Shown: in pieces, positions 21,566 through 30,215 of the stretch
How positions within the stretch are numbered: position 1 is the first letter of the stretch
Layout of the letters: each line of letters begins with the position of its first letter
Assembly: GCA_002221725.1 (NCBI GenBank)
Contig: NJFT01000312.1
Location: 1 to 37,379 of the forward strand
Length of the DNA: 37,379 nucleotides
Source: Scedosporium boydii
Taxonomy: Eukaryota; Ascomycota; Sordariomycetes; Microascales; Microascaceae
Reading direction: 5' to 3'
Made by a program: the position numbers and the translations under genes
The notes under the pieces: model-generated
Seen by the model: the letters and a program-made list of their open reading frames with translations, nothing else
Told to the model about the DNA's origin: nothing
The model's database searches: none

Positions 21566-22415
21566 TTTCCATAGTGGAGGCCGTCCAGGAGGCGTGGAGT
21601 ATTAGACCTCTCCTCTACATTCGGATTCTCGGGTTAGGGTGGCGGTCACATATGCTGAGATATGTATTCCTACACGTAATGTGATTTCTATTAGCCTGAC
21701 CTCGGGTTCACGGTTATTGATGTCACAGAGACCTTGTTAACAGAACTCGATAGTAACTGCCGAGGCTAGACAGAACAGCTAAACACATTTCGGCCCTGGG
21801 GGTGGTGAGCGCGTAATTTAGCGAACTTTGGGGCCGACAAGCTCGTGGTTCTTTTTCGTACGTTAACACAACTGGGTTGGTATGGCGGGGCATGTCTTTT
21901 GCAACACGTTTTGAATAGTAGTGAAGAGCCCACGCCTAGGAAGAATCTACGGCATGTGTGTCGCAAAACCTCGCGGCAGCGGCCATCACTAGCCACTTCC
22001 GGTTTGCATGGCTTCAAAGGTAGTTGTACTGGATAGAAATGGGATTGGACAATAAACGCAAGGAATGTCCTTCTCGAAGATTCAGAATCCTAGTAAAGGA
22101 AAGGACGCAGGCCCGGTTAGGAAAAGCGCCATTTCGATGCCGTTTGATCGAAGCGTAGTCGAAGCATATTCACGACCGGCTGGCTCCCGACGCGTCAAAT
22201 GGTCCAACTGATGGCGTTCTCCTTTGTCATCCCCGCATCGATCCCCGCACCAGGAACGAACCACGGCGGTTGCGTGCTTTGCAGGACTTTTCAAGTCATT
22301 TACAGCCTACTCATGCCTTGTTGCCGAAGTCTCCCATTCCCTATTAATGCCGCCTTGCAGGGTTGTCAATTCTTGTATCTCAAGAAATTCTCAGATCAAA
22401 CGAAACGAATGCACC
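21566..22415. other. Intergenic upstream of amidase fusion
   Basis: Short frames on both strands (for example 21766-22017) have no domain. The region should contain the promoter of the fusion gene at 22416, but no clear TATA box was seen. Confidence 0.5.
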
Positions 22416-24712
22416 ATGTCCTCTCTGGATTACGCTACTGCCACCCTCTCGGTGGAAGCGAAGCCGTACGCTTACACATTCAGACCATCGCATACGGCTC
22501 TGCTGCTCATCGACATGCAACGTGGCTTTCTGTTCCCGGTCAGTTTCGGCGAGTCCTGTGACGCAGACCTCAAGATGGGTCAGGCATGCATCGAGCCATC
22601 TCGGGAGCTCCTTGAGGCATGTCGAGCCGCCGGTCTTACAATCTTCCATACGCGCGAAGGCCATCGGCCAGACATGTCTGGTTACCCGTCCAGCGAGATA
22701 ACCCCACAAGCGGACGCTCTCAGCGTGGAAAGGAAACCTCGGATCGGAGAGAAAGACCCCATGAGAAAGATGCTAATCGGGGGAGAATACGGCCACGACT
22801 TTGTTGATGAGCTCCAGCCAATTCCCGGAGAGATAGTCATTGACAAGCCAGGCAAGGGTGCATTCTGGGATACAGAGCTCATGCACAAATTCAAGGCTCA
22901 TGCCATTACGCATCTGCTCGTCGCCGGTATAACAACCGAAGGCAGTGTATCGACAACGCTTCGAGAAGCGAGTGACCGGGGTTTCCACTGTTGTACGTGA
23001 TCCGAATCCAGGAAACCCAACTCCTTGACAACGTTAACGGACTCTCTCTTGCAGGTGCTATTACCGAGGCTACCGCTGGCTACGATTCTTCATTCGCAGC
23101 GGCAAGTCTCGACATGCTTTATTCGACCAATGGTGGATTTGGGTTTGTTGCCCGTCTTCAACCGGTTCTCGACGAGCTATCCCGCATATCTCGTCCTCTC
23201 CCTTCGTATTCCGAAACTTCACAGGAGACATCGCCAAAATGGGACGGCAAACTAGACATTGTGAGCCTCCAGGCTTCCTACAAAGCGGGCGTTTCTCCCC
23301 TTACCGTCCTGGAAGATATTTTCACGAAAATTGGGGCGTACGAGAATGTCAACCCTGGAAGCTGGGTATACCGAGTTCCCAAATCGGTTGTGTTAGAAGC
23401 TACCCGGGACCTACTCAGTCGCTTCCCGGATCAATCAAAACGTCCTCCGCTATTTTGCGTCCCATTCTCGATAAAGGATTCTATCGACGTAGCCGGTATC
23501 CCGACTACAACGGCCTGCCCCCCTCTCTCTCATATTCCCAGCGTTAGCGCACCTCTCTACACAGCCCTCATCGAACAGGGTGGTCTCTTCGTAGGAAAAT
23601 CAAACCTCGATCAACTGGCAACCGGATTGACTGGACAACGGTCCCCATACGGCGCCCCTTCGTCAGCCATTAATTCTAGCTATGTTCCGGGAGGGTCGTC
23701 GTCCGGGTCATCGGTGCAGGTAGGAGCCAAACTAGTTTCATTTTCTATCGGAACCGACACGGCAGGATCTGGACGGGTTCCCGCAGCCTTCAACGGCATT
23801 GTCGGGTTTAAACCTACTCCCGGAACAATACCCTGCGTCGGGATCACGCCCGCCTGTATGAGCCTAGACTGTGTTGCCGTCTTGGCATCAACGGTACGAG
23901 ATGCGCGGACAGTCTGGCGTATTTTGGAGACTTTTGATCCCCGAGATCCTTACACGAAGCCTGCGGAACTGAGAAAATGTCCTCACGTCGGCCCCTCGAC
24001 TGCTCTGAGAGAAACAACTTTCCGCTTCGGTATCCCGCCCCCCGATGTCTTAGGTATCTGTTCTGAACCCTACCGCCGGCTTTTTGCCGAGACAGTTACC
24101 CGACTTCAAAAGATCGGCGGAAAACTCCAGCCCATTAACTGGGAACCTTTCGACAAAGCGGGGAGACTGCTTTATGATGGGACCTTTGTCCTTGAACGTG
24201 TGGCTTCCATCCCGGATCTGCCGGGAAGTGGTGGCATCGACGGGCCAACCTGGTTTGAGAAGCACAAGGCCGATCTACACCCAGTGATATCAGAGCTACT
24301 TACCGCTGTTATAAATCGCAAGGTTACTGCCGTGGATGTGTTTCGCGACCTTCAGGCGCAACGGCGATATACTGTCCTCGTTCACAACGAGGTGTTTACA
24401 CAAGACACCGGCGGAGTAGATGTCGTTGTTCTTCCCACGGCTCCAACACATTGGACAATTGACGAGGTGAAGGGGGACCCAATCGTGAAGAACAGCGCAC
24501 TTGGCGTCTTTACACATTGCGGTAATGTTCTGGATCTATGTGCGATTTCTTGTCCTGCTGGTGAGTTTGATGCGAAGGAGCTTGGCGGCCAAGGGGTACT
24601 GCCCTTCGGGGTCATGTTTATGGGACGTCGTGGTGGCGATTCGGAGGTGTTAGACTTGGCAACGAGATTCGAAGACTTTCTCAAACTGGATGCTGATGCT
24701 AGCCGTGGCTAA
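22416..24712 (+). CDS. Isochorismatase-like hydrolase fused to allophanate-hydrolase-type amidase
   Basis: Exon 1 is 22416-22992 and exon 2 is 23055-24712. The 62 bp intron has donor GTACGT, a GTTAAC branch-like word and acceptor TTGCAG; the product is 744 residues. The ATG sits in CACCATG. Residues 25-250 are an isochorismatase-like (cysteine hydrolase) domain: LLIDMQRGF with Asp33, VIDKPGKGAFWDTEL with Lys144, and GITTEGSVSTTLREASDRGF. The position that normally holds the catalytic Cys is Ser177. Residues 260-740 are an amidase-signature domain: FSIKDSIDVAG with Lys333, PGGSSSGSS with the Ser cluster 407-409, and GTDTAGSGRVPAAFNGIVGFKPT with the nucleophile near Ser431. The latter string is typical of allophanate hydrolases (AtzF type), but their extra C-terminal domain is absent. 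A biuret-like amidohydrolase feeding allophanate to the second domain would release ammonia for nitrogen use; that substrate assignment is inference. Confidence 0.85.
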
Positions 24713-25812
24713 CGGTAATGCTAGACATAAAATCCGTGTAATGTTAACTACAGATATTCCTTTGTCTTATCTTGAATAAGTAGTTCATGTGTCCAGCCTC
24801 CAGACACAAAAGTCGGGGACTATCTCGGGTGGCAGATCCTCTGTTTTAGATCCACGCCCATTCCTGAAGTCGTCCCGGAGACGACGACAAAGCCGTAAGC
24901 AGGACTCCAATACAGGCCGACATACGATTTCACTTCCTCCACATCCCTTGGTCGTCTTACTGCCCGCGCCCTTGTAAGTCTTTCCTTTGTAGGCAAGACA
25001 TTGAGTACGACCGACGGTATTCTTCGAAGAGTTGTATAACGGTTACACGTGCGTCCCCTGGTGGTGCAAGTAATCTTTGCCGTACTAGGCAACACGGAGT
25101 CTATGCCAAGCGTCCCCCTTGTCAACTCGTCTCCCAGTGCTTTAGTATGCTTACGCTGAAGTCGGGCATGCCCATTATCCGGCCTCAGTGGCTGGAAGTG
25201 ATAGTTTTACGAAGCATGAGTGTGTACTAGCTATTAACCGACCCCCTCATTCCTCAGCGTGGTGGCCTCTTAAGGTTGCATGGTTAGCATGACGGATACC
25301 ACGCTCACTGGGGCTTTAACAAAGATTTGCAGAGAAGTGGGCCTGCTAACGCGATCGAGAAATTCCCTTTTGAAAAGATAATAGCGCTAAATTCGTGGCT
25401 TCTTCGCTGCTTGATTTACTCACGACCAAGCATTCGCGCCTGTCTCAGAAAGGGGGGGAGGGACGAACTTATTAAAATATCGATCCTACTGCAGAAGAGA
25501 AGCCGGTAAGAGGCGATTGTTTCTGTTTCGATGGAAGACAAGGATTGAGGGTCAACGACTGGGACCGTCGCTGCAGAATTGTCCTCAAGTCTTCTCGATT
25601 GATGGATTGCACATCTTCCAGCATGTGCGATGTGAGATTAATAAACCGAGCCTGTAGACGCATGTTGCCTGCTGCACGCTCTTCGCTGAGGAAATTCTCC
25701 AGCGCGTGGTTCGACGCAACTAATTAATTGACCCATTAATTATTGCGCCGGCTTTGAGCTCAACGGTTGAGATTTGAGATTGAGTGAGGGTGGTTTCCGT
25801 GGACATCCTGAG

Positions 25813-25818
25813 CACGTG
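25813..25818. promoter_or_regulatory. CACGTG E-box
   Basis: A CACGTG word about 2.27 kb upstream of the permease start. Basic helix-loop-helix phosphate regulators (yeast Pho4, Neurospora NUC-1) bind this core. The distance makes a role uncertain, and the hexamer is expected by chance every few kb. Confidence 0.2.
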
Positions 25819-26376
25819 CCCGGCCAGTCGCTACGAAGACGCATTTTATTCCTCACCTCGTGTGTGTGATTACTAGCCGCTAATACAAGACGTGGGTAGT
25901 GGCACAGTAATTATCACAGACATTGTTTGAGGGCGAGTTCGAGGGCTCTCCCCTTCCTGGTCGTCGGTTGGACAGATCAATTGATGCAAACAAACCCCCC
26001 ATGCGTGGTGCAGTCACTCGAAATAAAGTGTGTCATATTGATCCGTGGGAAGCGGAGATTTTCCCGCCAAGATAAACGAGAAAAGCCCGGGACGACGGGA
26101 TCGAGAGAAAATGAGGAAAATGGTCACGCGAGCTCCTTCTTCAAAAAGACAGAAAATTCACATCCCAGCACCTTCACGCAGAAAAACAGCGTCTTGGCAG
26201 TTCCTGCCAAGCCAGCTAAAGCTGCAATACCACCCAGCACACTCAAGGATGAGAGCTGTTGCAGCGGCGGCGGGGGCACGGGAGGGGGGAAGAGAGAATG
26301 AAGTTATGTGTCGCGTGCTTCCTCGGAAATCAGCTGTTTTTGCCAAACTTTGCTGTTTTTGAATTTGGAAAAAGGG

Positions 26377-26383
26377 TATAAAA
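26377..26383 (+). promoter_or_regulatory. TATA box (TATAAAA)
   Basis: TATAAAA within GGGTATAAAAGGG is the best TATA consensus in the window. It is 1.7 kb upstream of the permease ATG and 90 bp upstream of an ATG at 26467 that opens a nine-codon frame. It may drive a long spliced leader or an unrecognised transcript. Confidence 0.4.
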
Positions 26384-26729
26384 GGGTCGGCGCTTTTCCC
26401 TCGTTCAGACCGGGCCTCGGGTTTGCGAGAAACTACTCTTCTTGCGTTGACCGAGCTCTCTGAGAAATGGTCGATCAACTGCAAATTCAATTATGAGGAG
26501 GGGGCAACGCAACGACGGCAGCACCGCAAGTACCAGTGGCTTGGGTATAGGTCCTCAGCCCTGTAGTGCGATGGGTACAGCTTCTGTTTGTACCGCCTGG
26601 ATTTGCTCTGGGGAGGTCCACAACTCCTCATTTAGAAACCGAAGCGACCCACAGCAGGGGACACCGATTCCGGGACGAACTAGGACGAAAAGTGCGCTGC
26701 CAGAGTTCGATCTGACCCTATCGTTTCTA

Positions 26730-26735
26730 CACGTG
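26730..26735. promoter_or_regulatory. CACGTG E-box
   Basis: The hexamer sits inside ACACGTGT, a perfect eight-base palindrome, about 1.35 kb upstream of the permease ATG. It is a possible Pho4/NUC-1-type site. Confidence 0.25.
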
Positions 26736-27328
26736 TGGTGTTTCAGACTCGCGATTGGCCAGATTTCATGGGGTTGTTCCACGCCTGATCTTTCTTTCCA
26801 CAACGCAAAATCCCCACAGAGCAAAAAAGTCCCGCTCTGGCGCATCTGATGCGTACGATGTGGTTGGCCAATTGCTGATTCCAGGCCTCCGGTGGCGTTT
26901 CTTGACCCTGTTGCGCATTTCCTTCTTCTTCGAGCTCGTGTGCCGTTCCCGAAAACATCATCAATCGAGTCCGAGTCCAGTCCCCAGAATTATCAGCTTC
27001 GTAGTGTAGTGTACTTTGTCTGCTTCGCCTGTCCTCGTCCTGCCTCCTGCCTAGTTCTGCCGTCGGCCATACTTAGTGAGACTCAACGATATCATTTTCC
27101 GGCATTATCTGAATCTGATCTTGATTTGGCGAAGACGCAGTTTGACTTGAGCTGACGCACAAATTGGCTGAGGCTGGCGCATCTTCGCGTTTCCCCGTGA
27201 CAATGTACGAAGTATCAGTGCCTTCACCTCTCAGTAACATCTTTCGAGGCTCCGGCAACCGCGGATACCAGGTAGATAATCTCCACAAGAGGCGATCTGA
27301 AGTACCACCCATTTCCATGCTAGCACTT

Positions 27329-27331
<3 letters not shown>

Positions 27332-27364
<33 letters not shown>
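27332..27364. repeat. A33 homopolymer tract
   Basis: Thirty-three consecutive A on the plus strand, about 720 bp upstream of the permease. I did not find flanking target-site duplications or an upstream retroelement body, so it is recorded as a simple repeat or possible nucleosome-excluding poly(dA:dT) tract. Confidence 0.9.
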
Positions 27365-27365
<1 letters not shown>

Positions 27366-27591
27366 CCGAAGCTCCAACTTGGCCCTTGTCCTCTTCGGGC
27401 AAGATGCTTAAAACCTCTAGTGCCGCAAACCTGGTCCCGTCTCACCACAGCCCGCCCCGCCATCAGATCTTGTTATCCATCCACCATCCATAAGCACTTC
27501 CTCCGCGCCGCCCTAGTAGTGAGCTACTAAATTTTCGAGGGAAAAAAAATTCGTAAAAGATTCCTGCTCTTCACATTTGATAGACATAAAT

Positions 27592-27601
27592 CCCACGTGG
27601 G
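27592..27601. promoter_or_regulatory. Palindromic CCCACGTGGG, candidate phosphate-regulator site
   Basis: A perfect ten-base palindrome with CACGTG at its centre, 480 bp upstream of the ATG of the phosphate-type permease. The Pho4/NUC-1 family binds CACGTG-type sites in promoters of phosphate-starvation genes, and flanking G/C next to the core fits the high-affinity form in yeast. The functional role is inference from position and neighbour. Confidence 0.5.
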
Positions 27602-27651
27602 CAAATACTACCCATCAGTTGGAAGCAAGGGATGAGTCCTGGTCTGTAAGC

Positions 27652-27870
27652 CTCCCTCCATCGAAACCATTTATACATCATTCCTCGCCAAGCCCATCGT
27701 CCATCATCATCTTCCTTCCGTCTTCTCCATCCCATCCCCTCTTCCCCATCTCCAACTTGGGTAGTCCGTCTACCTTCCCTACTCTTCTTTAGGGAACCTT
27801 TCTCCTCTTCTTACCTACTCCCTCTCATCCTCCTCTCTACCTTTATCCTTGTCCCGTGACGCACAGCTGG
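27652..27870 (+). promoter_or_regulatory. CT-rich tract, probable core promoter/leader of the permease
   Basis: About 220 bases made almost wholly of C and T on the coding strand (repeats of CTCC, CATC and TTCC words) end 210 bp before the permease start. Such tracts commonly lie at transcription starts of well-expressed filamentous fungal genes. The transcription start itself cannot be placed from sequence. Confidence 0.5.
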
Positions 27871-27933
27871 CTAGCTTCCACCGAGCTAGTCTACCGAAAC
27901 TTTATCACCACCTTTCCCTTCGAAAGCTTGTTT

Positions 27934-27966
27934 ATGCTTCACCTTGTTTCCTACCGCCGCAAATAG
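27934..27966 (+). other. Upstream ORF (10 codons) in permease leader
   Basis: ATG CTT ... AAA TAG encodes MLHLVSYRRK and stops 114 bases before the permease ATG. If it lies in the transcribed leader it could lower or regulate translation of the permease. It lies after the CT-rich tract, hence probably inside the leader. Confidence 0.35.
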
Positions 27967-28080
27967 AATCGACAGCGTGATCTCTACTCGCCGTCGTTCC
28001 ACCTTTTCTTTCGTCGCCTTTGGCTTTTGGCCCTCTCTTATTCTTCTCCTCCTTTCCTCGAAGCAACACTTTCCGTGCGG

Positions 28081-30215
28081 ATGGCGGACCTTGTGCAGCA
28101 TCACCGGCGGCATGACCCGCCCTTCGGTGTTATCCCTGTCCCCCATGGTCCGGTGACAGGAGAAGAGCACGAACATTACCCTATCGAGCACACACCCGAG
28201 CGCGAGCACCAGATCTTCAGCTACCTCACCCACCCAGATGACTCTTACACCCCCGAGGGGACCTACTGGGCCGACCTCCCCCTCGCCAAGCGCATCTCCT
28301 TCGTCAACAAGGTCCAAAATGAAGAGGCTATCAAGGAGGCCAAGACGGTCTGGCAGATGATCAAGGAGGATCCCCTCAGCCCTTTCGGCTGGTACATCCG
28401 CAACGCCGTGCTTCCCGGCGCCGGCCTGGGTCTCGAGGGCTACGTCCTCTTCAGCATCGGAAACCTGGAACCCCTCTTCAGCGCCACTTGGCCCCAGTGC
28501 TGGGGTAAGAACCCTACCGAGTGCAGCCCTAACTGGATCGCCGCCGTCACCTACCTCGAAGTCATCGGCATCATGGTTGGTCAAGTCGCCGTCGGCTTCA
28601 TCGGTGACTGGATCGGTCGTCGCTGGGGTCTTATCCAGGATGCTGTCATCATGTTTGTCGGTCTTCTCATGCTCACGGCTAGCTGGGGCTTGACTCTTCA
28701 AGGATGGGTTATCTGCTATGCCTGGTCTCTCTTCTTCTATGGTACGTTTCCCACCGGGCACACCCCGCGTCCTTGAAATTTGTCCACTCACATTACGCAA
28801 CAGGTTTCGGCGTTGGTGGCGAATATCCCATAACTGCTACCTCATCTATGGAGAATGCTGTCAGTGCTGGCAAGCTTTCTACCCGCGAGGACCGACTTCA
28901 CCGTGGCCGAAAGGTCACCATGGCTTTCCTCATGCAGGGTTGGGGTCAACTCATCAACCAGGGCCTCCTCATGATCTTGCTCCTCATCTTCCATCACGGT
29001 AGCGGTAACCCCCCTTACAGTTCCGTTGCTGTTCAGTGGACCTTCCGCGTCTCCTTTGCCCTGCCCGCCCTCGGTACCCTCTGGCTCGTGTACTACCGTA
29101 CCTACAAGATGCCCCATGCCAGCCGACAGCTCGAGATTGCCAAGCGTAAGAGCAACGTCACCGGCTACGACGTCGCCTCCCTCAAGATCGCCTGCCGCGA
29201 GTTCGGTGGCCGTCTCCTCGCCACCACCGGTACCTGGTTCTGCAACGACGTCTTCTTCTACGGCAACAAGCTCTTCCAGGGTCAGTTCATCAAGGTTATC
29301 TCCCCGGGCAGCAACAGCGTCATGACGGGCTGGGTCTGGAACATGATCAACGTCATCGTTTCTCTCGCCGGCTACTACTGCGCTTCGCTCTTGATTGACA
29401 ACAAGCTCTACGGTCGCAAGATGATGCAGCAGGTCGGATTCCTCATGTGTTTCATCATGTTCGTCGTCCCCGCGTTCCACTACCACTACTACACGGAGCC
29501 CATGAACATCCATGCCTTCCAGGCCATGTACTTCCTCAGCAGTTTCTTCAACCAGTTCGGTCCCAACAGCGTCACCTTCCTCGTCGCTGGTGAGGTCTTC
29601 CCCACCCCGATCCGCGCCACTGCTCACGGTTTGTCCGCCTGTATCGGCAAGGCCGGCGCCCTCCTCGCCAGTGTCCTTTACAACTACATCGACACCCAGA
29701 CCAAGTTCTACGTCGTCCCATGGTTCGGCCTTGCCGGCATGGTCCTCACCTTCCTATTCCTCCCCGACACTACGGGCCTCGATCTCAAGGAGCAGGAACG
29801 CCGCTGGACCTTTATCCGCGACGGTCGGGCATCCGAATACCACGGTGTTGCCGTTCATTCCAGGCATCTCAGCTGGTGGGAGCGGTTCCGAGGTGTCGGC
29901 AAGGCTTACGACCCTAAGCAGGATATGAAGGATAAGATTGAGGACATCAGGCGCGAGTGGGAAGCCAAGGAGCAGGAGAAGAAAGATCAGGAGGTGAATG
30001 GAAATGCCAACCCCCTCTCGGATCTCGATGATGACATCTTCTCCGATCACGTCCATGGCTACTTCAAGGCCACCTCTGGAAACAAAGATGACGAGAAGGC
30101 GAAGAACGAGATTACGTCGGGAAATGGACTTTTTAATGACAATGAGAAGACGGAGAATACGGCAACTTCCGGGAGCGGAAGCAGTGAAGACGCGAGTAGC
30201 AACAACGAGTCTTGA
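28081..30215 (+). CDS. MFS phosphate-type permease (PHS family), two exons
   Basis: Exon 1 is 28081-28741 and exon 2 is 28804-30215. The 62 bp intron (GTACGT...CAACAG) splits a Gly codon in FFYG-FGVGGEYP; the product is 690 residues. The cytosolic N-terminus of about 115 residues (HHRRHDPPFGVIPVPHGP...) is longer than in yeast Pho84 and looks strongly conserved among filamentous fungi. Twelve-helix MFS signatures include GVGFIGD-type loop GFIGDWIGRRWG, the PHS signature GVGGEYPITATSSMENA, and YNYIDTQTKF. FLPDTTGLDLKEQERRW follows the last helix. A charged, low-complexity tail of about 130 residues follows (D/E/K/N-rich). It probably imports phosphate or a phosphate ester with protons at the plasma membrane; GGEYP in place of GGDYP leaves the substrate open. 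Upstream elements suggest phosphate control. Long antisense frames over it are codon-bias shadows. Confidence 0.9.

Larger units (their letters stand above)
24713..27591. other. Long intergenic region, 2.9 kb, no gene recognised
   Basis: This lies between the amidase fusion and the phosphate-type permease. Open frames of 60-124 codons occur on both strands (25927-26301 with only a TTG start, 26158-26490, 26493-26849), but none has a family signature. Features seen are CACGTG words near 25050, 25813 and 26730, a consensus TATA box at 26377 and an A33 tract at 27332-27364. Part of this may be the long promoter of the permease. Confidence 0.5.

Noticed and set aside
18976..22017. Similar ATGAARCCMTGCAAACCRGA words near 18976 (plus) and 22017 (minus)
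   Set aside because: The match covers only about 20 bases and does not extend in either direction, so it is likely chance.
27332..27364. A33 tract as the tail of a retrotransposed copy
   Set aside because: No target-site duplication or upstream element body could be found by eye.
27886..28800. 304-codon minus-strand frame
   Set aside because: Antisense to exon 1 of the permease, with Asp/Glu/Gly-rich shadow composition caused by strong codon bias; no domain.
28842..29627. 261-codon minus-strand frame
   Set aside because: Antisense shadow of permease exon 2, rich in E/V/D as expected from reversed GC-ending codons.
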